Origin: Odontesthes bonariensis
Taxonomy: Eukaryota; Chordata; Actinopteri; Atheriniformes; Atherinopsidae
Direction: 5' to 3'
Length of the DNA: 64,000 bases
Assembly (NCBI RefSeq): GCF_027942865.1
Contig: NC_134506.1
Span: 14,220,436-14,284,435 of the forward strand
In this document: positions 13,501-23,700 of the stretch, piece after piece
Numbering within the stretch: position 1 is the stretch's first letter
Layout of the letters: each line of letters starts with the position of its first letter
Position numbers and translations under genes: made by a program
Notes under the pieces: model-generated
Databases searched by the model: none
The model's input: only the letters and a program-made list of their open reading frames with translations
Told to the model about the DNA's origin: nothing

Positions 13501-14768
13501 AATAACCCGCAGCTGTTCCTCTTTGTAATTCACGTGTGCAAAACAGAGGCGGCTCAGCCCCCCAGCGCTGCGTCCTTATGCACATTGTGGAACCAGCTGA
13601 GTGATGGCAGCAACGTTGGTTAGACTGGCGAGTTCTGGGATTCCGACTTAATGTGTGTAAGCATACATGAGGCGGGATCATTTCACCTCTGTTAGTACCT
13701 CCCTTGCCAGCTCAGAGGCGCCTCAGTGGTGGATCAACTTCAATCGGTCGTTCCACTTCAGCACTCTCACACGACAGAAGAAAGTGTGTCTGTCCCAGCT
13801 TGAAAAGGCATGTGTGAAAGAGGCTTTTGACTCCTTGTCATGTCAGCCTCCAATTTCCCTTTCTCTGTTGAACTATTCACGTTTGACCCGGTCATCATGG
13901 ATTTGATGAGATGGAAGTGAAAAATATTTTGAAATAACCACTGAATCATGGTCTTTGCCCTCCATTAGAATTTCTAACGTTCCTTTAAACTAAATTTGTT
14001 ACTGTGAACATGAGACTAGAGACAGAACCCCCCCCCCCCCAAAAAAAACAAAGACCAACTTATCTGTTGTCTACAGTTAAAAAAAATATTTAAAAAAAAT
14101 TTCAACCAGATTTACCTGCCTTTACATAATTGGCAAATATTATTTTCTATTGTTAAAACATTTGAACTAAAACTTGTACAAATATTAAGCATGTGTGAAC
14201 TCTGCTAACTGTATCTTGTTGTAAACATCTTCTTGACAGAACCCCTTTGTCTTCACAGCCAGAGTTAAAGTTGGCAGATCCCATTTGCACCTACATCTTC
14301 TCAGTCCTGGTCCTCTTCACCACATTCCGCATCTTACGAGACACGATAGTTATCGTGCTGGAGGGTAAGTCCTGTTCCCAGATCCTTTTCAGGGTTCATT
14401 ATTTAGTGTTAGAATTTGGCATTTCGCCAGCACTGTACCGATGTTGTTTGTATCCTACTCTCTCAGGTACTCCCAGACACCTGGATACTCAGCGAATTAA
14501 AGAGGACCTCCTGAAGCTGGAGGATGTCCAATCAGTGGATGAGCTGAACGTCTGGGCGCTGACCGCTGATAAGACTGCGGCACTAGTGCACCTTCAGCTC
14601 AGTGAGTAGCAATCCATATATTTAATGTAGAAATAAGTAGAGATTTCAATCCCAGAACTTTCGTTCTGTCCAAAGGTTGATAATAAGAATGACTTTTCTA
14701 CACGTTAGATGAAAGTCTACAACCGAATTATTCATGAAAAATTTGTTGTTGCTTTTATTTTTCTTAAA

Positions 14769-14801
<33 letters not shown>

Positions 14802-17723
14802 GATGGACTTCCATCTAAAGCAAAGTCGCACACATCACTTGTGCTCTGCCACCAGTCTGGACTCAACTGCAGCTACAGTTTGGCCCTGAGTCTTCACAAA
14901 ATATTATAATTCCAGAGACAGATTTTATATTTGGTGAAAATCTAATGTCTGTCATATCTTGTTTTGCTAAGATTTCTCTCAAGTGAGAGTCAAATGAACA
15001 TCCCTCATATGCTCAGATAAGACATGCCAGCCTTTTTTTGTTCAGCCGCCTTTTGACCTAGATTGTTGGCGGTGCGTCAAACACCAGTGACATGTCTGAA
15101 CAAAATGTTCGTGTAAAGTCGTTATGAGTGTTTATCAGTGTCTCCTCTGGAATTTGTTTAAATTTATCTTTAATCTCTGTGTTGTTGGTGCTGCTACATT
15201 CAGGCGTCGCCGCTTGTTTCTGCTAAATGTAGCGCATTAAAGGGTACCAGAAAAACGTAGATTTAAACAGAACATTTTTTCATTTCCACTCTTAAGAAAG
15301 TAGAGTGCCCATTCTAAACAGTGCAGAGTGCAGCACATTTTACCCCATGCTGTTTGCTTTTGTACGTCTGGCTATATTGAAATGCGATGGAAGTTTACTT
15401 AAGTTTAACAATCCTACAGATTCTCCACAAGAGGGAGCTGTTCACTCCTTGTTGGAGCACTTTGACATAATTATTTAGAGCTGAAAGACATTCAATGAAA
15501 AGAAAAGAGTTTATCTACAAACTATAAACATGGTGGTCTAAACAGAATTGTACAGTAATACCCTTGATGTCCCTAGGATCTTTGATTTGGACTTTTATCA
15601 GACTTTACTCTTGCGCAGTGTAACGCAGCAGCCAAAAGATGGAGCTGTTTGAGAAAAGAAACTTTGTAAAGAGTTCAAACAACCAGAACTTTTTGATATG
15701 TTGTGAATATTTTTGATTAATTGGATATTCCAATACAACAGTTTGACTGACATGCATCTGCTCTCATGTTGTGTCACGTCACCGTTGTGATAACAGGGTA
15801 GGTAGATTCATAGTGTTGTATAGTTGCTGGAAAAGGACGTTGTATACATGTTTTAACTTGTCCCGTAAGGAGAGTGCAGGAGTAAATAACCATGTTTACC
15901 AAGGCTCATTTAATCAAGAATTCCATTAAACAATTTGACAGCAAGCAGCAGAGCCGTATGCCTGCTTAACTTAAATAAATAGTCGTTAAAAATGCGATTA
16001 TTACACCTTTGTTACTTCTGCTCTGGGACCTAAAAATGTCTGCTGCACATACTGGCACGTACTCTCTGCATTCAAACTGCAGTCTTTTTCTTTCACTTTC
16101 AGTATTTACTGCTCTTACAAGGTATTTTCTGCTTGGCAATAACTTGTTTTGGTGCATTGCAATGTAATTTATGTCGCTTGTAATTTATGTTTTGATTTTA
16201 TGAGATGGACCCACTCAAAATCCCACACTCTTAGGAGGTTCATTTAACTTTTCTGGTCAATGGGTTGAATATGGCACCACAACAAACCTGCCAAGAAAGG
16301 GTTATCACAAAAAGTCACTGACCAAACAAAAAAAAAAAATAAGGCCAAAGGTGACCCTGAAGGAGCTGCAAAGCTGTCTGGGACCACTTAAAGCCAACCA
16401 CACCAGAAAAGCTGGTCATTGAGAAAAAGTAGCCAATGCTTCAAGCAGCAAACAAAATAAGTCGTGTTTGGAGTTGACTGGCGGGACATTAAACTATCCC
16501 CAAACACATGTAAGTAGTTGCAGCGTAATGCTGTGGTCATGTTTAACATCTGCAGGGTCTGAGGCAGCAGGCAGAATAGAAGGAAGGGTGGATGCTGTTG
16601 AATAGAGGGAAATGGATGAGGAAAAACCCTCCAGAGAGTTGAAAATGGAGTGAGCATTCATCATTCAGGATGACAGTGAGCCTAAGCATCCTTCTAAATC
16701 AACACAGTGGTTTTCCATTAAACATCATGGTTTGGTCTGGTTAATACCCAGAACTCTGACTGATTACATGGCATTTCACTTAATGATTGTTGTGCACCAG
16801 TGGAACCCATCTTTTTCTTTTTTTTCTTGGGCACTTTTTCCATTTAATTTCATCCATCCATGGATAAGGCGGGGTACACCCTGGACAGGTCGCCAGTCCA
16901 TCACAGGGCCACACAGATACAAACGAGACACACAACCACACACACGCTCACACTCACTCCTAAGGACAATTTTAGAGACACCAATTAAGCTAACATGCAT
17001 GTGTTTGGACTGTGGGAAGAAGCCAGAGTACCTGGAGAGAACCCCCGCATACACGGGGAGAACATGCAAACTCCACACAGAAAGGCCCCAGCCGGGAGTT
17101 GAACCCGGAACCCTCTCGCTGTGAGGCGACGGTCCATTTAATTCCATTTCTCAAATTTGGACTATTTGCTCATACAGGAAATAAACCAACATAATTGCAG
17201 GTTTTAATGCAACAAAAAAGGAAAAGATGCCAAAAGGGATGAATACTTTTATAAAGCTCTGTAGTTGAATACAGTGATTACATCCAGAGCTTATATCCGT
17301 TTCAGTCTGTAGAGTGAAGTTTGAAGTGAGAACATTATGAAATGACTGCACGGTTGGACTGTCTGCTCACTTGGCAGCTTAATGTTTTTATGACGCAGAA
17401 CATTGTGAAGAATGGCCAGAAAATCATGCTGAGGATACAACTTGACATTTTTGACATGCTGCATTTTAAATATGTCTTGGTACATTTAGAAGTCTTCTCT
17501 TGTACGGTGTGGCTCTGTTTTTTAGGTAGGAGTTTGATTCATATTCAAATGTGTTTTTATGTTCCCAGCACCCTCTAGTGGTAACAGCTGGGAGGACGTC
17601 CAGGCGAAGGCCCGCCACCTTCTGCTTCACACCTACGGTCTCAGCAGGTGCACAGTGCAGGTCCAGACACACAGGCAGAGGATGGTACGCAGCTGTGCAA
17701 ACTGTCAGCAGCCCAGCGCCTGA
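7523..17723 (+). CDS. slc30a4: SLC30A4 (ZnT4), zinc/proton antiporter of endolysosomal membranes
   Basis: Seven coding exons: 7523-7922, 9889-10035, 11993-12146, 12407-12626, 14259-14364, 14467-14601 and 17569-17723 (stop TGA). All borders are GT-AG and the sum is 1317 nt, 438 aa (human ZnT4 is about 429). The N-terminal cytosolic tail has an acidic stretch and a DPCDNC motif. Six membrane segments follow, of the cation diffusion facilitator fold. The transport-site HxxxD pairs are visible as H149/D153 in helix 2 (VHMLAD) and H286/D290 in helix 5 (IHALGD). The cytosolic histidine-rich loop (about residues 244-257) alternates His with Gly and Ser. The C-terminal domain ends in RSCANCQ, as in ZnT2/3/4/8. 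The protein moves zinc from cytosol into endosomes, lysosomes and secretory vesicles. A 5' UTR exon pair (to 7089, then from 7400) likely precedes the ATG. Confidence 0.96.
8315..8686 (-). mobile_element. 5'-truncated Rex3/RTE-like LINE with 12-bp target duplication
   Basis: The minus strand encodes the end of a LINE reverse transcriptase ([18 protein letters not shown], then [12 protein letters not shown]). It finishes in a short GGAT-repeat tail, as reported for fish Rex3. The sequence TAAAATTAAAGT flanks it exactly at 8303-8314 and 8687-8698. It sits in the slc30a4 intron between coding exons 1 and 2. The family name is by resemblance; the duplication is seen directly. Confidence 0.75.
10598..10837 (-). 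other. Unrecognised protein-like ORF antisense in an slc30a4 intron
   Basis: A 79-codon open frame with protein-like composition: acidic start [16 protein letters not shown], no simple repeats, and a Gly/Ser-rich end before TGA. I do not recognise it. Immediately upstream, another frame reads MDLSESAL, so one frameshift might have split a longer reading frame. It could be a fragment of a retrocopy, an antisense exon or chance. It overlaps none of the ZnT4 coding exons. Confidence 0.2.
14773..14801. repeat. Poly(T) tract, 29 bp
   Basis: Uninterrupted T run in the last slc30a4 intron. Confidence 0.9.
16200..17272 (+). mobile_element. Decayed Tc1-like transposon, interrupted by a retroposon
   Basis: The plus strand preserves the order of a Tc1 transposase gene in many short matches: the 'gtgaccctgaaggagctgca' stretch, 'gatgacagtgagcctaagcat' (QDDSEPKH-like), 'gttgtgcaccagtggaaccc', and a 3' end giving 'gatgaatacttttataaagc'. 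Stops and indels are frequent, so it is long dead. The gene order continues on either side of the insertion at 16850-17132. It lies in the last slc30a4 intron. Confidence 0.65.
16850..17132 (-). mobile_element. tRNA-like teleost retroposon (SINE-type), minus orientation
   Basis: Flanked by the direct repeat TCCATTTAATT at 16839-16849 and 17133-17143. On the minus strand it begins with a tRNA-like head containing the box-B-like GGGTTCAACTCCC, followed by GGCCTTTCTGTGTGGAGTTT and 'cagggtgtaccccgcctta'. A second copy in plus orientation lies at 61810-62120. I cannot assign the family name from memory. Confidence 0.7.
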
Positions 17724-18470
17724 AGAGAGACTCACAACAACACTTATCTCAGCAACTCATTCCATGCAGGAAATGACAGAGAGTACAATACACAGAGGGG
17801 CCTGTATATCACACTGCTGCTGCAGCTCAGTGCCTCAGGAGGAGCCACATTATTCAGAAACGAGCAGAAAAAGAATGGTGCCAAAGGATAGTCGGGGGAA
17901 TAACAACAGATGCACATTTCTAATTAAGGGAGCACAGAACCCTCCGGGAATTTATGCCTACACAGCTTTTGGAATTGAAGTTGACTGCTTGTGCTGAGAA
18001 GAATGACAAAACACTTGACCTTGATTCACCGTTAAAGCCTTTTCCAAAAGGTAGTTTTTTGTATTTAACAGTTTGATTTATCCCAACTGATGTTTGTCAT
18101 CGGCTGTATATCTTGCTTTTTTCCTCAGATGTTAGAACTGGAAACTAAGATGTTAATTTCTTTGCAACAAATGTCAGCAGTTGGAAAAAGGTACCTCGTG
18201 TAATTTGAAAAGTGGTTTCAGTGCATAGAAGCTGGACTTGTCATGAGTGGTGGGAGTGAGGCACAAACCTTTGAAATGTCCCATTAGAAGACATCACAGC
18301 TTATCAAATGCACCTAATCGTTCTTCCTTAACCAAAGTCTGTCACCAGGCACATTTTGTTTTCCAAATAAAGAGAAAAGACAGGGTTGTATATTCTGGAA
18401 GTCTCCTGTGGTGGCTGCACTCACCAACACTTGCTGTTTTTGACACTGGTTTTATTTTAGCACGTCTCTA

Positions 18471-18780
18471 AATAAAGTGACAAGCAGGCAACTGACAATC
18501 AAAATGTTACAGATTGAGAATAAGGATATCACTAATGCTTTATATCATTAACAGACATATAGGTGCAGACAGGTTTGGGACATTTATGCATTTCAGAGTG
18601 CGTCTGAGGAGGAGGAGTGAGTTAAAATTAGCCATGTATTGGGGTTTGTAGTGTTTTTTTGTTGTTTTTTTTCCCCCCACAGTGTTGAGAGGCTGAGAGC
18701 AGTTTATCGGTAAAACCTCTCGTCTCTATTATTCACAAAGTGAAATTAAGAACTGAATCACCGTTTTTGTTTACAATAAA
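18471..18780 (+). terminator. Poly(A) signals of slc30a4
   Basis: AATAAA occurs at 18471-18476 and again at 18775-18780, giving 3' UTRs of about 0.77 and 1.07 kb after the stop at 17723. The second is followed by a T/G-rich stretch, as expected downstream of a cleavage site. Confidence 0.5.
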
Positions 18781-21269
18781 GTGTTCAAACATTTTGTCTC
18801 GCTGCCTTATTTCTGTGGATAAAGTGAGGTCAAGAAGCAGGATAGAAATCTATGAAGGGTTATTTATACGCTGAGTAGTATTCCACTGAAAACTTTACCT
18901 AATTAGTCACTGTTGCAGATGCATTACACATCGTCATCCATATTTCTCCTATACATTGTGAAAACCTCTACATTTGGACTGAAATTAGTCATTAAGTGTA
19001 TTTCATTTTTTTTATTAGCACATGAAAAAAAGAAAATAAAAACATTTTAAAAAAGTAGAACAACAACAAAAACATACAAAGTATACAGTAGATAAAGCAA
19101 ATGTGCAGGAGAAACCAAAAATACCCCAAGAGCTTGCTTGTCAAGTGGTCCTCCAAGGATAAACATTGTACCTAAATCTACATTATACATAAATTTAATT
19201 TACAGTAATGTGAAAAACAGTAAGTGAATTTCTTTTAAAGGAAAGTTGAACAGAATTGGAAAATGTTGATGAATATAAATGGCTCTTTCTCTATATGTAA
19301 TATCCTTTATCACCACCAGGTGGTGGACTGCAGTAAAATAACAGAAAAAACTCATGACTATGTGACCAAAACAACCTTAAAATCATAAACTAAATGCTGG
19401 GTTTTGTGGTATATTTAAACCCCTCCTCATGCAGACAGATATGCGTACTTTCAAGCCTTAAAATGTAAAAAATAAGTCAATAAATGTGAGGGCTGAAAGT
19501 AGAGGATTAATATGTCAACTCTGTAATATGTCGCCACTGTTTTTCCTTAGATTGAATAATAAAGTCTAACTCATAATCATGTAATGCAGCATACTATATG
19601 TAAATACAACCTTACCTATTTAATAAGGGATTCTCTAACTGATCTGGTTAATGTGTAAAATGGAGAATCATCAAGAGTTTATAATTAACATGAATAAAGT
19701 GGGAGCATCTGTTTCCAGGCAACTGCAATATAACCATAAAATCCACTGTCAGTTGTTTGTTTTACAGAGAGGACAACCCTTCATTGACCTCACCTGTGCA
19801 ACCCGCCTTTCTTTAGAGGGCCATTAAATGTCGTATTTAGTCATGTTGTTCTCAGTGTTCACAAGACACGGCAGACTTTATCACAAAGCACCTGTGTGTG
19901 TTGAAAACATAAACCTACAAATTACAAGCGATAAAAGTTCTGAGGTTAATGTGCGCATTAACGACAGATGGGAAATTCCACCTTTCGCTTACTTTCAATA
20001 AACAGCAAGAGAGTCTTTACTTGTTTTGCTGGTTGGTCACATGACCTGTGATGTCACGATACGTGTGCCACAGTCACGTACGTCAATTCCAAAGCACAGA
20101 CACATAGACACTAGATGTTTCCTGTCGTCTCATTGTTTCCTTAAATAACCTTTCAGCTGGACACAGCTTGATAGGTGAAGTGCAGCTGTGACTGTAGCAG
20201 GCGCCGCCTGCCTTTGGCGTGTATTTTGTATTTAAGAACACTTGTGCTCTCAAATAAGTCTGTTCTTGTCCAATCACCATCTTTATGTTCTCAAAAGCTG
20301 TGAAATGTTATTGGGGGGGAATTCGTGAAGAAACAAGAGATTACATAAAAACATATAGGTTGTCAGGCAGTAAAAAGAGGAAGGGAAATTTTTTTCAAAA
20401 TGTGAAACACCCCGGCTGAAATGTGAATATATCACCCGACTTGTACGTGAAACCAAAGTGAAAATGTGCTTCCTGATAACACAGAGCAGGAAACAAAACC
20501 CACATTCTATCGTTTGTGTTTCTCTTTGCTCCTTTCGTTTAATTAGTAATGAGAAATCCATTCGGTGTCATGGCGCAGCCTGCTGTCCTGTGGAGGCCAG
20601 ATAGTACCGGGGGCGACAGTGTAGGACACACATTTTCTAATTATTTGCTCTCTTCTGAGATATGGGATGGCCATTAAGAGGATTGCGTGTAAGACCCCTG
20701 TATGCTCACCCAGCCATAAATTAAGCAGATATGCATTCGATTGTTGCTTGGATGCCTGTTATTCTATAGCTGTCCTTGCCCTAAACACCATTTTCTTGGC
20801 TACAAATGACATTCAAACTATAAATGAGTCTTCCTGATAAAATGTGGAGTTCAGACAATACATAAGTAAAGAATTATTGGTGGGTTCACACTTGATCTCA
20901 TAACACAATTAACAATCATCAATACGACGCAATACAAACATATTAAGTGTCAAGACAACCTTATTGATGACTTTGGTGATCAAATAAAGATCAAAAGCTT
21001 CACAGCGGCTACTAAAGGGATTTTAAAATGAAACTGTTGTGACTCAGATTTAATTTTCTCTCTAAAGCATTTAACCTTATCTCAATAAACAGTTCTGTTT
21101 AATGTATTGTAGTTGTGTCTCTTTCATGGAACTATTGATATAAGGTGGGGGAAAGTAAGGGTGCAAACCAAAATAGAAAGCTCTTGTTACTGTTATTGCT
21201 TACAATTATTTCACAGGCAAAACAAGTTTTTTTTGCCAATCCAATTTCTAAAAGGCGGGGCTGCTGTTT
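18781..21269. other. Intergenic, no gene seen
   Basis: A/T-rich sequence with no recognisable exon on either strand. A less A/T-rich patch at 20030-20280 carries several CRE- or E-box-like motifs (TCACATGACC, GATGTCACG, GTCACGTACG) and could be regulatory. Nothing else supports a feature. Confidence 0.4.
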
Positions 21270-23700
21270 AAGATGTAAATAAAAACAGAATGCAGTGACT
21301 TGCAAATTTCATGAATGCATTTTCTCACAATAAAACATAGAAAACATCAAATGTTGGCAGTGATTATGGTATCAGCAAAAAAAAGTCGGGACAGGGTCAC
21401 GTTTACCACTGTGTAGCATTTATCTTTTTTTTTTAACAGTCTGTACACATCTGGAAACTGATGAGACCAGCTGTTGGACCTTTGGAAGAGAAGTGATGTT
21501 CCATTCTTGTTTGATATAGGATTGTGGGCCTTCTTTGTTGTGTTTTATGATGCTCCAAATGTTTTCAGTTGGTGAAAAGTCTGGACTGCAAGCAGGTCAG
21601 TCAAACACCTGGACTCCTCCACTAAGAAGCCATGCTGTTGTAACAGATGCAGTTTAGCATTGTTTTGCTGAAATATGCAAGGCCTTGAGTGAAAAAGATG
21701 TTGTCTGGATCAGAGCATATGTTGCTCTAAAACCTTTATAAACTTTTCAGCATTGATGGTGCCTTTCCAGATGTGCAGGTTTCCTGTTCCAAAGACACTA
21801 ATAAAGGCAAGGCAAGGCAATTTTATTTATAGAGCACAATAGGCAATTCAAAGTGCTTCACAGCTACATAAAATCACAAGAAGGCAATAAAATCATTAAA
21901 AAGAAAAAAAAAGAAAAAAAAAAAGAAAAAAATAATAGTAATAATAATAATAATAATAATAATATTAATAAAAAAATTAAATTTAAAAACCCATTAAAAA
22001 TAATCATTAATTAATTAATTTAAAAGTGAAGAGTGCAGATAAAATACTTTCAGGTGTCACATGCGCAGCTAAATAGAACCGTTTTCAGCCTGGATTTAAA
22101 CATTGTCAGAGTTGAGGCCTGTCTCACATCTTCTGGAAGTCTGTTCCAGATTTTAGGAGCATAAAACTGAAACGCAGCCTCACCTTGTTTAGTCCTGACT
22201 CTGGGCCCCAGCAGGAGACCCCTCCCTGAGGTTCTCAGAGCCCGAGTTGGTTCATATGGCTCTAACATGTCAGAGATGTACTTTGGCGCTTGGCCATGAA
22301 GAGACTTGTACACAAGCAGAGCTGTTTTAAAGTCTATTCTCTGAGCGACAGGAAGCCAGTGCAGAGACCTGAGCACTGGACTAATATGGTCGTATTTTCT
22401 GGCTCTAGTCAGGACTCGAGCAGCAGCGTTCTGGATGTACTGCAGCTGTCTTACAGCTCGTTTAGAGAGCCCAGTGAGCAGGCCGTTACAGTAGTCTAAC
22501 CTGCTGGAGACAAACGCATGGATTAGTCTTTCTAAGTCTGGTTTAGACACTATTCCTTTGATTCTGGCAATGTTTTTTTACATGGTAAAAAGCTGCTGAT
22601 GATCAATAAGGGATGTTTCACAGAGGCTGCTGGTACAAAACACCTGTTTTCTTGTCGTTTAAGTTTAGGAAATTTAAAGTAGGGGCTTGATCGACAAGGC
22701 TCCTTTTTTAGTGGCATGTATATTTGACTGTCGTCAGCATAACAATGAAAGGAGATCCCATGCTTTCTGAGTATTGAACCCAAAGGAAGCAAATAAAGAG
22801 AAAAAAGCAGGGGATCGAGGATTGAGCCCTGTGGAACCCCATAAAGTAGAGGAGCAGTGGAAGATTCAGAACCAGCTAAGTTTACAGACATGGTTCTGTC
22901 TGACAAATAAGACCTAAACCATTTTAATGCGGTGCCACTAAAACCAAGTTGGGTCTGTAAACGGGATAGTAAAAAATTGTGGTCCACTGTATCAAAAGCA
23001 GCGATTAGGTCGAGCAGAACAAGAACAACATATTCACCAGAGTCATTTGCCCTGAACATGTCATTAAAAACTCTCACCAAAGCAGACTCTGTGCTGTGCT
23101 GAGTTTTAAAACCTGACTGAAAAACCTCCATAATGTTGTGTTCATCTAAAAAGGGCATGACCTGAGAAAGAACAATTTTCTCTAAAACTTTTGAGATAAA
23201 AGACAACTTAGAGATAGGCCTAAAATTAGCTAAAATTTTGCCTTGGTCTATTTTGAATAAGCTTTAGCCCCAAAAAGACAGCGGTCTCTTAGGACCCTTA
23301 TCGCATTTGGCTTCTTCATTGCACCATAGAGCTTTAACCTACACCTGTGGATGGCATAGTGAACTCTGTTCACTGACAGGGATTTCTGGAAGCGTTTCTG
23401 AGCCCCAGCAGTGATTTCCATGACAAAATTGTGTCTGTTTTTATTGCAGAGCTGCGTGAAGGCCTAAAGATCACAGATATCCAATATTGACTTTCAGCCA
23501 TGCCCCTCGCACACAGAGATGTCTCCAGATTCTCTGAATCAAAGCATATGTAAATATTCTTAATGATTTTACGCAGACAAACATTACTGTGTACAGACTG
23601 CTGAACTTCTGCCCATCTTTACGACTGAGAGACAATGCCTTTCTAAGGTGCTCTTTTTATACTCAGTCATGTGACTAACCTGTTGCCAATCAACCTACTT
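21270..23700 (-). mobile_element. Tc1-like transposon relic split by an L2 insertion
   Basis: Two arms, about 21270-21800 and 23256-23700, read as one decayed Tc1-type element on the minus strand. The left arm gives a product resembling LHIWKGTINAEKF and the sequence 'agcattgatggtgcctttcc'. The right arm continues with the N-terminal transposase region ('atttccatgacaaaattgtg', 'cagccatgcccctcgcac'). A related copy that is not interrupted lies at 41440-42420. Confidence 0.65.
21801..23255 (-). mobile_element. 5'-truncated L2-type LINE (reverse transcriptase remnant)
   Basis: The minus strand encodes the non-LTR reverse transcriptase core: FRPISKLSFISKVLEKI, DLIAAFDTVDH, LYGVPQGS and the catalytic YADD box (SFHCYADDSQIY) near 22710. 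A second frame, 22050-22550, then gives the typical L2 C-terminus (SRLDYCNGLLTGL, LHWLPVAQRI, KIWNRLP). The two frames are separated by a frame change near 22550 with missing sequence, so it is inactive. The 3' end carries the 'ggcaaggcaattttatttat' tail common to fish L2 elements and a poly(A)/ATA-rich stretch. Confidence 0.85.

Noticed and set aside
13322-13906. ORFs of 79-119 codons in slc30a4 intron 4
   Set aside because: They overlap on opposite strands and have no recognisable domain or exon signals. Treated as chance.
17082-17110. tRNA-like box B in the retroposon
   Set aside because: No complete cloverleaf or box A at the right spacing. It is a tRNA-derived head, not a tRNA gene.
16732-17147. 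ORFs of 120-130 codons on both strands
   Set aside because: They run through the tRNA-like retroposon at 16850-17132 and into the Tc1 relic. The composition is that of the repeat.
17551-17997. 148-codon plus-strand ORF over the last slc30a4 exon
   Set aside because: It is an out-of-frame shadow. The ZnT4 frame here ends at 17721-17723 with the conserved CANCQ end.
22050-23206. Two long minus-strand ORFs with reverse-transcriptase motifs
   Set aside because: They belong to a truncated L2 LINE with a frame break and missing sequence, so they are not annotated as genes.
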